Part shown: positions 50,361 through 63,260 of the stretch, in pieces
Numbering within the stretch: position 1 is the first letter of the stretch
Layout of the letters: every line of letters begins with the position of its first letter
Assembly: GCF_020080835.1 (NCBI RefSeq)
Contig: NW_025402996.1
Span: 86,001-150,000, forward strand
Length of the DNA stretch: 64,000 nucleotides
Direction: 5' to 3'
DNA from: Cotesia glomerata
Lineage: Eukaryota; Arthropoda; Insecta; Hymenoptera; Braconidae
Made by a program: the position numbers and the translations under genes
Notes under the pieces: generated by a model
Databases searched by the model: none
What the model was told of the DNA's origin: nothing
Seen by the model: only the letters and a program-made list of their open reading frames with translations

Positions 50361-53300
50361 CTTTTATAAACTCTTTTACTGTAAAGTAAATACAAATATA
50401 AATATGACAGTATATTATTTTATTATTTTTGGATTTAATTATCGTTACATCTTATTTTATTAATTAATAAAACAACATGCTACGCATAAATATTTTTTGA
50501 GACAACACAATGGTACACAGTCAAGGCTGTCATCAATTTTAAATGTTTACTAAAAATACTGAACAAATACAATCTTATTGATATATACATATTCATATTT
50601 ATAAGTATGTATAGATATCGAATTTACTGTTGAGCAGTTACATTTTACCAACAGAGGAAATTTTTTTTTTATTTTCATTTTTTTTATTAAAAAAAATAAA
50701 AATTGTCACGTGTTTTTTTCATTCACTTGCGCCATCTTGTGCCTTGTCACTCTATTAGAATTGTAAATACAAGTTTTTAAATTTCGCGGTCATTTTACTT
50801 AAGCTTGGTAAATAATTAAAAAAATTTTTTTTTTTTAAGAAAAAGCTTAGCTAGGTACTTATTGTCAATAAATAATTGTTATAATATATTAATACAGTAA
50901 CGGTATGTACAACACATAAATAGATTTATAATTTATTTAGGATCTTTATTATTTACGTAGCTGTGACTTATTAGAATAAGGTAAGTAGCAAATATTTGGA
51001 AAACCTTAAGCAGATTAAAAGTACATTCCAAATCGTTGTATCAAACATATTGTTCTTTGTTTAGTAATTAGTAATAAGTTAAATGTCAGTCTCGTTAATT
51101 GTAACATATTAAAAAGTGTTCAATTTATGACACTGAAGTTGACAGAAATTAAAATTTTTTTTATAATTTTATAGCAACTAAATTATTATGAAAAAAATTT
51201 AATAAAAAAATTTCACATTTGAAAATTGAAAAAAGTTATTAGTGGAAATTTTTAGAAGCGTTTTTTTTCCAAAATTTATTTGTTATGAAAGTTGAAAAAA
51301 TTGACAGTTTTCAGCTAACTTCAGTATCATGTTAAATTTAACATTAACTTGTTATCAAGAGAAAAAATGAATGATTGAGAGTGTATGAGAAAAATATAAA
51401 AGAGCAAAAGCAATTTTGATTTGGGCATAATCAGAGGATATTACGGTAATAAATTAAAAGATAAAGAATGATTTAAGAGTCTTCGTTCTCAACCTGTCAA
51501 TGATTTTTGGAATCTAAGAGAATATAATTATTTTCTATGATTCCAAGACTACCCGTGGGGAGGGATTGATTAACCACGGCTTTAATAAAGATGTTAGAGA
51601 ATATAACGGTTTATTGATGATTATAGTGATAAATATTTGCCTTACATTAAAATAATTAAAATAAGAGTCAACTGCGCTATCAAAAGAAGTAAACTACTGG
51701 AAAAAAATCTAGAAAAATAGCCTTTGGTCTGATGATTAAAACTTTGCCATTTAAATGCTCTGAAATTATTTTAACTTTTTTTAATGATAATGATCTCAAT
51801 ATATTTAATAATCAACTAGATAAAATCTCTCAATGTTCTTCTTAAGTCTAATTAGTATTTTGTCTTCTAAATTTTTAAATTAATTCCAGCATATTTATTT
51901 ATATATGTTAAAAAAAGTAAGTTTATATTCCAAGTCATTATCATAGTTATTGACAGATCTGAATATCAATAAATACATATGGGTCATTCAATATCAATTC
52001 AACGACGTTTTGTCGGTGATCTCCTTCGATTATTTTGATTTTTTGACCAGTTGTAACCGATACAGAAAGAAATATCCATGTAAATTTTCAACTCTCTATC
52101 TCAACACGTACTGAATTTGTCGATTTTTATGAAATATTTAAAAAATACTTATAACTTTCCAATAATTAAGATACTTTAACTTCATTGAATTTGGAAAAAA
52201 TATTGAAAGTTAATAAAAAAATTTCATAGTCTTTTTCGCTGCTTTAAGCACTAAAATTGGATTTTCACTTTATGGGACTTCTTCGATTTTTTTTTAATTA
52301 ACTTCGTATAAAAAAAATTTTTGTTTTTTTCGTTATTTAATCTTTTTTGATGTATAAAAAATCTTATACCTTCTTTATATCAATACTTACTCCTTATATA
52401 TTATCGACTTGATTTTTTTAAACGACTGATGAAATAGTTTTTTGCTTAACTATAAACAGTCAACTAAACACTATTGAAAAATTAATTATTAATATTACTT
52501 ATTACCAACAGCATACGATGGATTAAAATATTGTCATTCAACGAGAATAAAATATTAAAAAATACTTAAAATCATGGCATTTTGTCTCCAATAGTGGAAT
52601 TCCACTTATGTTTTTTATTCGCGTATTTAACGTGCAAATCATAACTTAATTTTGTATTAATAATGCAACCGAACTATAAAAGCTTATTCACAATTTCAAA
52701 ACATCTGTGATATGCTGCTAGTTCAATCACCTAGACACCATTATCAGCTTTCGCAGTTGAATTAAAAAGGTGATTTTTTTATATCATTATCACATTTGCT
52801 AGATCATTTCGTCTGGATGCATTATATAATTATAAAGCCATCCATGACGTCTTCATGAATAAAGCTTTTTTCGTACCGCTATTCCAAAGAAGATTTTTAT
52901 TATTTCAGTGGAAAATATGTGATAGTTACTATGGTGAGTCATGGAAATGATGTCAATAGCCCTATTACAATTCAAGATTTTTCAGAGATTAAATCCATGT
53001 TGGACCTAGCGATTTGTTTCTGATGCTAGACAATAAATACATTTGCAAACTAATGCGTGCATAAATTGATTCAACAGTTTTTAAATTTCACTATGATTAT
53101 GAAAACACATTAGCTATTCGAAAAAAAGACCATACCGAAGATTTTTGCATAATATTAACGCTCACAAGAATAACTACTTTAATTTGCCAGTTTTTAAGGA
53201 TAAAAAATCATATGAAAAGTAAAGATTTAGGTGAATAAAAATAATCCATTTGAAAATGGGGAAATAATTCATTTTATTAGTTATTTATAATAAAGCTGTT

Positions 53301-54777
53301 TATATATTATTGTGCGAATGTACTCCACAATATAATATAAAGATTCAGGCACTGAATCTATTTAGTGCTTGCTTACAAGCGAATGATGTTAAAAATGACT
53401 TCTCATTTACTAATTTTATTAATAAATATTTGTTCCTTTTTTTTGTTTGTTTGTTCTTTTGTTTAGACAGTGAATCCATCACAGAAGCATCAATATTATT
53501 ATATTTAATTAGGCTACATACTTTTATAAGTTAATTTTTTTTTGTAATAATCTTTTTTCATTAGCACAATATTATCGCGATTATCGAGTACAAAATGATT
53601 TTATAACTTTTTCATAAAGCTCAGTATAAACTGCATAAAGCATTGTTACATTACAAACCACAATTCATTTATTTTTTATAATTTTTTTTTTTGTTATAAA
53701 TTCATACGCTGACACATATCATACGATTATCACTTGTATACACGATTTTAGTATACATACATTGTCGCACATTTATCTCGTTTTCCCCATAAAAAATTTT
53801 TTTTCGTTATTCAAATTATATTTGTATTAACGTTATTATATCTAATCTTAGCGATGAATGATTACTAAATCAAAGAATATTTGTTTTTTTATATAAAGAA
53901 TTGCAAAATATTAATGTGATAACTGTGATATAAAAAAAATGTTAGAATAGTATCAATGTTTTCATAAGTATATTTGTAAATTATTTGCAATTCTTGAATA
54001 AGTATTTTTTGTGTTAAATTTTTACCATCAAAGCCAACATATTAACATTATTATTATTATTATTATTATTATATTTAAAACATATAAAAAATGATGAAAA
54101 ACAATATTATAAGCATTTAAAAGTACATATTACAATTATTTTTTTTATACGCATCGAGCGTTATAATTCAATTTTTTTTATCGAATAGCCAACTAATAAT
54201 ATAGCGAAAGAACACAGCGCATTTTTGTTATTATAGGCACAAAGAGAAAAAAAACATAGTTTATGAATGATAACAATTTTTTATACCAATTAATAAAAAC
54301 TTACTGGGGATTTTATATCGCAACCATAAGTATTCATTTAATCTTTTTTTTTTTTAATTAATTTTTTTTTTATATTTTTTTTTTTTACTATTTTTTACTT
54401 CATTTATTAGTATTTATTTTGAACTCTCGACTTGACGCAGTAGGCAAGACTCGGATAAAGTTAGTAAGTTTAAATTTCGATTGAGCCGCGAGAAAAATGG
54501 CACGAAGCGAAATTAAGCTCACGAGTCTTCGGCAGTTAAATTTATTATGTTCTTATAGATGTATTATTTATTATTATTATCTGTGTTTATAACGAACATA
54601 TTGTTTACTTGTTATCATGAAATGTTCGCGTATAGGCTCTTCGTTTAAATATCTACCGTTGATTAATTTTATGATGTTCGACAGGGTTTTAACGTTTAAC
54701 GTTATTGGTATTATAATGACAGATGATATTCATTAGTATCATAAATACTTATAATTAAAAATTGATGTTAGCATTTT
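50360..54777. other. AT-rich interval and stathmin 3' region
   Basis: No coding exon supported. The part nearest 54777 is likely stathmin 3' UTR on the minus strand, including a GC-richer patch at about 54420-54540. An (ATT)n run lies at about 54045-54070. A block at about 51980-52250 (TGGGTCATTCAATATCAATT and following) has the look of an old dispersed repeat. Confidence 0.4.
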
Positions 54778-57700
54778 TTAACCAGAGCTAGCAGTTTCAT
54801 TGTTAATGTTTAAGGCACTCTCATCTGATTTTACTTCTTGATCCGCCCCATTGGTTTTGTTTTGCTTGTTTTGTCTGACCAGCTCTGCGCGCCTCTCCTT
54901 TAAAAGTGATAAAAAAAAAATTAATTAGTAAACTTTCAAAATAATTTACAAAATACACATAATACTAACAAATAATATCAATTAAAAACGTTCGACAATT
55001 TATTCAATTAAAAATTATATCAATACTTTAATTTTAATTTCAAAATTTAGTTATAAGTAAATAAATTATATTTTGAATAAATTATCTGCTCTAAATATTA
55101 AGTTTAAATTTGTTATAAAAATATTTTTATAACAAACTCAAACTGTATTTTTTTTAAATAAAAAATAAAAATATAATAAAACAGTGACAGTCATAAAAAA
55201 TTACATCTAATAATAATAACTATTCTAATACTGAAACAAATGTAGGATTGAAGCTTGTGCTGAGCTAAAATGAAATAAAAAATAACTGTGGAGGTATTGA
55301 ACAAATAAAAAATAATAGTGTTAAGCATTTCAATTTGTGAATTTACATGTTGGCGAATAGCTTGAAGTCGACGTTGAATCTCACGCTGTCGATTTTCTTC
55401 CGCGATCGAGACCTTCATGTCAATTTCACGTTTTTTCGCCTCAAGCTCCCTCATGGCTATAACGTCTGCGGTTTCGCGTACTCTCGCTAGCTTCACCGTA
55501 TTCTGATTATTCAGATCGACATTGCAATTATAAATTAGTCATATTTAATTTATATTTATTAGAAAAATAAATAATTATTCGATAATAAAATAAATCTTAC
55601 GTGATTACGAAGTTTCTCCTTTTGCTCTCGCTCTCGAATCTCACGACGTTCGCGAGCTTGATCTAGCTTACCCTGAATTTGAGTCTCCAAATTTTGAGCT
55701 CGCTCAGTCATACCTTGTCTAACTCTAATAACTTGGTCCTCCTAAAAATCAATATTTTTTATTATAACCTGCTGTTACTAAACAAATAGTTAAAGACAAA
55801 GAAAAACACAATATTTAATTAAAAATACTAACGTGCTCCTTAAGACGATCAAGCATTTTTTTAATATTTTCATCACGCTGTGCAGCAGCAGTCTTGAGTT
55901 TTTCTTCAACTGCGGCTCGCACTTCTCTAGTCTGTTGCTCCAGATTCAAACGGGTCTTTTCAACTGACTCCAGCTATGACAAAAAAAAATATCAAACCGT
56001 ACATAAATGATTTATAGAAGCAAAAAAAATATATTACTATAGACTGAAAAAAAAAAAAATTCTTACATGTTCTTTTAGCTTGCTCTTGAGTTCGCTCATA
56101 TGAGCTTCACGTTTCTCTTCAGAGCTGTTCATCTTAGCATCAAGTGACTCACGAGTAGCAGTCATGAACGCAGCAGTAATTTCATCCTTCTTACGCGCAG
56201 TTTCTTCTATCTTGCTCAGCTGTGCTGCCAAGCTAGCCAATTTGTGTGCCTCTAAAGAGAGTCTTCTCTCTTCAGCAGCTTTCAACTTCTCCTCGATAGC
56301 CGACTGTTGAGTTGGTGATGGCTGGGAACGTTGCGGTGATGGTGCACGCTTAGCACCAGTTGGCTCAGCCAAAATTACTTCGTAACATAATCCACCCTTT
56401 GATTGCTCCTGACACCGGATTTCAGTAGCTGGTTAAAAAAAAAAAAATAATCAATTAATTAAAATTACATAAATTAATTTATAATAAAACAAGAAACCTT
56501 TCGGATAAATCATGCATTGTAATTTATGATAATATTTTAATCTTTGTTTTGTAAATTATTATTATCATCAAATAATCCAAAGTCAAGTATCTGATTACTC
56601 TTATTTCTCTAATTCCTCTAATGATAACTTTTTTCTAACAACACCATCATCATTATTTCTTCCTTAACTCCTTCTTTTCTTCCTTCCTTACTTATTTTCT
56701 TTTTGTTTTTCAGCCCTCATATTGCGAGAGCTAATGAGAAGGAGTTTTACCCGTGCCGGCAGTCAGTCGGCGGGTTGCTATGTGCAGGGCGAAGAATATG
56801 AGTCAGCCGTGAAAACGAGAAGGATCGATCTGGCGACGGAGCGATTGTCTCTAGGCGCCGCGACGTCTAGAGTCGAGTACACGCACCCCTATCGTATCAG
56901 ACCAGGCACCAGACCCTCGTCGCCACTATCGTATAGTCCTCTTCCGCTCCCTTCTTCTTTTGATATCATATACACATACATAAATGTATATGCTGGTGTA
57001 TATTTTTCAGTTACTCTCGTACTCCACATATATGTATATATATTAAATATATTATTTTAGTTAGCCGACTCAGAGTCTCAACCTTGTGTCAAGGGTCATA
57101 CACCTCGGTTACGTTGAGGCGCCAGTTATGCGTGACGGCTATATTAAATAAATGCAATCCTCTTATGTCTAGTTATCCGTGTCAATGCAATAAATAATTA
57201 AATATTTTATCATTTAAGTAAATTAAAGTCGTGCGAACTGCAATTTAATAAAGTGTGTACACTGAAAAAAAAATTCTTGACTCTAGGGTAAATTTTCTTG
57301 GCTCAAGAAAATATTAAGGATTGAAATTTCTTGAATGAAAAAGTTTCTTGAGCCAAGAAAATTTCTTTTTGCTCCAAAATAATTTTTTTCTTCCTTAAAA
57401 TTTTTTTGGTGTAAGAAGTTTTTTTTTCTGTGTACTAAAACAAATAAAATTAATTAAATTATTTGTTTATCAATTACTTACTAATAAATTTAACTTTCTT
57501 TGGTTGTTTAGTACGTGCTTTTCCTTTTCCGCTTGGTTTCTTCGTCGGTAGTTTGCTTTTTTTGTGACCAGCTTAGTAACAGAATTGAAATTAAAAATTT
57601 TTTTTTTTGCCGCAGGGTTTTAAGAATTGTAAAAAAAAAAAATGATCACGTAATGTCAATTTAAGGATGATATCGACTGATATTCATGTCACATGTCCGC

Positions 57701-60700
57701 TAAAATCAAAGCCGGTATGTGTAGCCATCTTGGGCCGCACCCTGATCCATGAAATACATCAACTGGGAGTTAAAACACGTGCGAGTAATGTCATATATGT
57801 ATAAGGATAAGCAAGTTACAATCCTAAAAGATCAGTTTTATCATGAGCAGTCAAGGACAAAAAAATATTTATGAGCATCAACATTTGCAGAGTAACGAGA
57901 AGATAAAAATAAAAATAGCATACATGAAAAGAGTTTTATAATTGAACGGAAATTCTTCTTTCTATCACGCGATCGGATGCTATAATCGATTCTAATCTTA
58001 ATGCATAACTGAGAGGTCACGTCAATATGCATTAAAAATTTTTTAATGCAAATGTCAAAGTGATTTTATAGTAAACCAGAATTATAATTAGAATAGAGTT
58101 ATATTGGAAGAAAGTAATTTAATCTTGCTTCCATCGATCAACTCTCATTCTCTTCCGCTTCTTCATCTTCTTGTTCTTTATCGCCTACTCCCTTTATTAT
58201 TTAATCTTTTATCACAACACGGTAGATTGAATGGATTAATTGAATTTTTCTCAAGAAAATAGATACAAGAGACTATCAACGGATACCTAGAGTAAATTGA
58301 TCGAACTGCAGGTGGCCTAACGATACCGGCTACATATATATCGATCACCACCGGTATATACTGCGGATAAAAAATATAAGAATTAATGAGCACGGTAAAA
58401 ATACATATATTTACACAATATTTGCGTGCAAATGGCCCTGATAGCAATAATTCAAGTATAATTTTGGCGATAAAATTGCAACAAATTACCTGGTAAAATA
58501 TAAGTTACAGATACATACGGAAGTCATCATAATTCCAAGTTATTTTATTATTTAAATGACCGATAAATTTTATGACAAAGACAATTTATAATTCTATCGA
58601 CCGTAGTTATTAATAATGATAATAATAACAATACGGATCATTAAATTCCGTAAAACATCATGTCAAGAGACACTGATCTCTGATGAATTGACAATAAGAG
58701 CGTTAAAAAAATATTTAATCATCTATAAAATTTATCCGACACAAAGAAAAACCTGTGTGTGGGAAAATAGATTATTATAATTATTTTTTTCCTCTTTACT
58801 TGACATTAAATGTTTCATTGCACTCACCTACAACGCTCAGAGGCGCCTTGCAGCTGTGGCAGAAGCACTGCAACACGGAATCACGTACGAGATTGATCAG
58901 CATGATTACAATAAATCCGTCTAATTACTCAATAGAATTAAAGAAAAGACTTTTTCTTTTTTAGTTGAATAAATAATGTAAAGTCAGTTATTAAAAAACA
59001 ATTAACCGGCAATAGGAATAAAAAATTATTTAGTTCCTGGGGCGGTGGCTGAATAGCAACTGATCCAAACGGTGCGCTACGACGCCGGGCGTCGCTCAAT
59101 ATCCACCTCCGTCCTCACTACCCTCTTTTACTACCCTCTATATCTACTCTTTCTCTCACCCTTGATAATATTGCAGATATATAGAAGGTACTAGTATATA
59201 CCAGTCGTTATTTAGCTTCCTTCTTTCTCTGCTATACTGAATACTTAAGTATTTGCTGTTCGACTGGCCGTCAGGCACGTGCGCATACGTATTACTTTTA
59301 CGGTAGATGTGCAGAATGGTTGTGTTGAAGCTGAGGTGATAAAATAAACCCTAGACCTGTACCTCTACCCTCAATTTACACATCCAAGTACTCTGTAAGA
59401 TAATTTCGACACAATGCGGGCTGTTTTATTAACCACCTCTCAATTTACTTCTGAGATTATTAGTTTTAAAAATCAAAATTCACAACGCTGAACGATCTCT
59501 AGAGTAAAGTTTTGATTATGTCCTTTAAATTGCGTCCATAGATATTGTCGACAATTTACGATGACGTAATTCTTAATAACTCGGGGGTTACTTTTATTTT
59601 TGCAGAAACGGATGACTAATCGTAAAAACCTGGAATATAACCGTCGAATAAATAATGGATTTTATTTATTAATAAGAAGTGTAACACCGGTAAACTATTT
59701 TTTACTTTTATTGACATGAAAATATTACCCTCAATTTCACCTCTTAGTTCTCAAGTATTGACGTTTAAAATACAGCTTTAATGTAAACTCTAAGAGATTG
59801 AGTACCATATTTACAATTGTAAGAAAAATCCTTGCTTTCTATACCATCGTATTTCTATAACAAAGTAGGCCAGATTATAATAGCTAGTACAATTATTTAT
59901 AGCCATAAAATCCACCGATATTTTATTAAAAAAAAATTGAATTTTTCAGTGTGCACTCAATATAAAATTTAAGTGGTGGAATTTTTTTTTCTATCCAATA
60001 TCCTGAAGTTTAAATAAAGTTTACCTAAAAAGTTTCTCTCTATCAGCAGTAAAAGTTACTAGCATATTTATTTGACATCTGAAACTGTACTAAGAAAAGC
60101 TGGAATCTGATTTCCAGTCTATGAGAATGTTTTGATTGAAAGTAACGAGAGAAGTAGATTAAAAAAAGGAGAAAAAAAAAACTAAGAAGCTGAACGAAAA
60201 CGGCAACAAGCCAGGTATCATCAAAAGCCGATCATACTACATACATATACAGACTGCTTTAGATGTTAGTGTAGTACAAAGAAGGAAGAAATAAAAAACA
60301 AGATCGAACAAAGGTCTGAAAGACGGCTAAAAAGGTTTAGCTGGTTTTGCTTTTCCTCTCTTCCTCGTGTTTATACGGAGCTCATATAATACATTTCACA
60401 CACGTGCTTGTCCTTTAGTTGGCCAATGAACGAGAGAGATATCCGTCTCTTGACGGATATGGTGCGGACTGAAATCGAGTTACCCCACGCATCATGACGA
60501 CCCTATACTAGCACGTTGCTCAGCAACAACAGCTTTCGTATCATACAAAGTGAATTACAAATGCACTTCAGTATCAATGCAATTAAGTGCCATAAATCAA
60601 TTTAATAGTAACGCGGTTCGCACTAAAGATTTCTCCGTTAATCTAGAATCTGCATTCTTTCATGTCTCCTTTATGGTTGTAAATTTTTAAAGAATCACTA

Positions 60701-61418
60701 ACAGTGTTCCTGTTGAAAAAACAACAATAATAACCCAGCAGATGAGTCATGGCTTCAAGGACGACAAAAATAGCATTACATACTAATATTATTCCAGTCA
60801 AGTCCTGGATTTAATTTTGAGAACCACTGGATGTCGTTTTGCAGTCAACTTTGCTGCAGTGCTACCTCAATTGTAAAATACCGGGTGAATTTAGTTCTTG
60901 AGTTCGAGGACATGACCCAAGGGCTTTGACCTTTCCAACATCCATACAATAATATTCTTCTTTTTTTTTCCACAATTATATCTTTTCTTTATTTACTTTC
61001 GTATATGTGAAAAACGATAATTAGTATCCCTCTTGTTTGGTTACTATATAGAATCGTTTTACTTATTAGCCGTTGTACTTCATAGACCCTTGACACTTCC
61101 GGCCATCGATACAGTATACGGTTGTTGATGCTTCTTCGTTAGGGTTCCATAAACACCCATGTGAAATAGACATTCCCCAGACACACCTATCATTGTTTAC
61201 AACCTCAATAGCTTATTTGTCAAGTATCATTAAAACCTCCAATTTTACAGCTCGCTCGACTTACCATTATATACTCATTTTTATCCATCATATAAGTAGA
61301 TGGGTTTACATATTCACGCATAATTACAATAATTTCATTGTTATCCTAATCATTAACTATTTTTTTTTAAATAATAAAACATACCCTCGTTGATAATCGT
61401 CTCTGCAGTAGTTGCCAT
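54778..61418 (-). CDS. stai: stathmin, microtubule-destabilising tubulin-binding protein
   Basis: Cytosolic phosphoprotein that sequesters tubulin. Exons in transcript order: 61418-61385 (ATG, MATTAETIINE, phase 1), optional 57571-57482, then 56428-56067, 55973-55833, 55741-55601, 55502-55347, 54897-54778 (TAA). Without the optional exon 317 residues, with it 347. The family core TEIRCQEQSKGGLCYEVIL opens exon 56428-56067, followed by a Pro/Ser linker, LKAAEERRLSLEAHK and a long charged coiled coil. The coiled-coil exons end at repeated K/R-L-x-x-H boundaries (KLKEH, RLKEH, KLRNH, AIRQH), all in phase 0. Closely matches the fly protein as recalled. Very sure of identity. Confidence 0.95.
56705..56960. 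other. unexplained GC-rich block in a stathmin intron
   Basis: About 240 bp rich in CG dinucleotides inside a very AT-rich intron. The plus strand has an acceptor-like TTTTTCAG and about 80 open codons without recognisable similarity. The minus strand lacks ATG but ends in a possible donor CACGG|GTAAAAC. Could be an alternative promoter or first exon, or an unrelated exon. Function unknown. Confidence 0.4.
57258..57434. mobile_element. short MITE in a stathmin intron
   Basis: Starts TACACTGAAAAAAAAATTC and ends with the inverse of TACACAGAAAAAAAAA. Internally self-similar (TTTCTTGAGCCAAGAAAATT and its inverse). TA at both ends suggests a TA target. It lies about 48 bp from the donor of the cassette exon. 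Confidence 0.7.
57482..57571 (-). other. stai: stathmin basic cassette exon, 90 nt
   Basis: Phase 1 in and phase 1 out, so it can be included or skipped without changing frame. The acceptor follows CTGTTACTAAG; the donor is GTAAGTAAT. It encodes GHKKSKLPTKKPSGKGKAR and on to KKVKFI, an extremely Lys-rich segment placed just before TEIRCQEQ. The charge suggests a nuclear- or tubulin-tail-interacting insertion, which is speculative. Confidence 0.7.
58828..58903 (-). other. stai: alternative cysteine-rich first coding exon of stathmin
   Basis: The ATG at 58903 reads MLINLVRDSVLQCFCHSC and continues KAPLSVV, ending phase 1 at GTAG|GTGAGTG, the phase needed by both downstream exons. Three clustered cysteines after a hydrophobic start resemble the palmitoylated membrane-targeting N-termini of neuronal stathmins such as SCG10. 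It would give proteins of 331 residues, or 361 with the cassette. A GC-rich block with an initiator (+1 about 59061) lies just upstream. Confidence 0.75.
59040..59130 (-). promoter_or_regulatory. stai: probable promoter of the cysteine-rich stathmin isoform
   Basis: A GC-rich island (GCGACGCCCGGCGTCGTAGC on the minus strand) in AT-rich DNA, with a TCAGT initiator at 59063-59059 about 160 bp upstream of the ATG at 58903. No TATA box at the expected distance. Confidence 0.4.
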
Positions 61419-61969
61419 CTTTGATCTGAAAAAACAAAATAATTTATTAAAAATTTTATTAATTAAGATAATTAAGTTTTAATGTCAATAATAATTATAA
61501 TAACTTTTTTTAGCCTATTTTACTATTAAAATTATCTGTAAATAGTTATGCTTACGTATATCAACAAATAAAATTGTTTTACTTGAAGTTATCAACAATA
61601 ATTAAGAATATATAATTAATGACAAATCAAACTGATAAATTCGCATTTATAAAAGTTCAAAGAATATAATCTGATATCTTAGATATAAAGACTTAACTAA
61701 TATAAACAAAATTCATTGTTATTTTTGTATTATCACACAAAGCAGAATGCGCTTGTGTTTATTTTGCGTCGTACTATAACACAAAGAAACATTAATTTTC
61801 ATACCCTGGATTGGAAATGACCACCAACAAAATTAATTAAAAAAAACACATAAACTTACTTCAAAATAATTAATTAAGTGAAAAAAATTAATTATAAGTA
61901 ATTAGTTTGAAAGTTATAATATTTTGATGTTTTCTTTGTTAGACCTAGTAGTAAAAAAAATTATCTTAC

Positions 61970-62127
61970 CTCAGTAACTACAAACTTTGTCACCTTCAAT
62001 ATAATTATACTCAATAATAACAATGTTATATTCTAATACAATTATTGACAAATTATTAATATATTTACTGAATATTGGCAATGTTAAAACAATAAAAGTT
62101 TAATAATAAGTATAACGCACAAACACT
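61970..62127 (-). other. stai: stathmin non-coding first exon
   Basis: From an initiator GATCAGTG (+1 at 62127) to a strong donor CTGAG|GTAAGATAA. The next exon begins at 61425 (TTTTTTCAG|ATCAAAG), seven bases before the ATG. No ATG-led frame of note. Expected 5' UTR exon of the main isoform. Confidence 0.6.
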
Positions 62128-62340
62128 GATCACAAGTACAACCGATGGCCAGAAGTTTGCTTATGGAGCAGCTGCCTTTTATTCTGGTGAACCAACACTC
62201 GGACAAAGGCTCCAACCCAGAGCCTCACCAGACAAACAAAATCTCTGACACATGTATACTCATTGCGAGCGGGAATTAGTCCCATTGGTTGACCAGATTC
62301 AACGGCCTCTTGTAATTGGCCAGTTTAAACTTCTAACTGC
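62128..62340 (-). promoter_or_regulatory. stai: stathmin main promoter
   Basis: Upstream of the initiator at 62127 the minus strand carries two CCAAT boxes: AACCAATGGG (62282-62291) and GGCCAATTAC (about 62311-62320). The region is GC-richer than its surroundings. An AATAAAAGG word is too far upstream to act as the TATA box for this initiator. Confidence 0.5.
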
Positions 62341-62687
62341 TATATTTTGTTTTTGTTGCACACTCACTCAATAACAACGAGTGTATGATGGTGTGGAAAG
62401 TGCTGTTGCTGAGTTGAGTCCCTCACTATACTTATAATTTTTTACAGACTGAAACTGAAACAATAGAGACAGTTATATTATGAATTATTACTTTGATAGT
62501 TTGGCTTTTTTTTTGTTTATGTTTATTTCCATTGAACTGATAGTTTATTTCCGTTAGATATGTACTATATTTATTGGTATTATTTTTATTATATTTTATT
62601 ACACGTATTTTATATAATTGGAAAATTTTTATAACAAAGATTAACTAATTAAATTTTTTTCAGGTTACGGAAAAAATTTATGAGATA

Positions 62688-62880
62688 ACATTTAGCTGTC
62701 ACTTGACAATTTTTTAATTTTTTTTAACAAACAAAATTGTTTCAAAAAATTATTTTTAAAAAATTGCATTTATTAAAATTTCTACCTGTCAATTTTTTTT
62801 GCCATAATTTAATTTGTTAAGAAAATTTTTTAAATTATCAAATAACTGCTCAATTAATTTTCATAAAAAATTTTCTTTGT
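62688..62880 (+). repeat. AT-rich dispersed repeat, copy 2
   Basis: Same orientation and block order as 42928-43110, upstream of the stathmin promoter. Low complexity limits certainty. Confidence 0.5.
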
Positions 62881-63260
62881 CAAGAATTATTTGACAATCA
62901 ACTTTTATATTAGAAAATTTTTCAATAAAAAAAAAAATTATAATTTTATAAACATAAAGGATAATAAAAGGTAAGGTTATGACTCATACATAATAAAAAA
63001 AATAATGGTTTTATTTTACACTAAGGGAATAAAAATCTCAATAGCTTTTAAGTTTTTATCTCTAGTTTTCTTTGTCTTTATAATCAATTCTATACATCAG
63101 ATAAAATTAAATTTCTCTTTTTATTCAATTTATATAAAAAAAAACAATACCTGAACTTTAATGATCTATAAATGATTTAAGATAATATTTGTAATTTAAA
63201 TTTGTAATGAAAATAATTATTTCAGACGGCAAATAAATCGATAAATAAAATTTATGAAGC

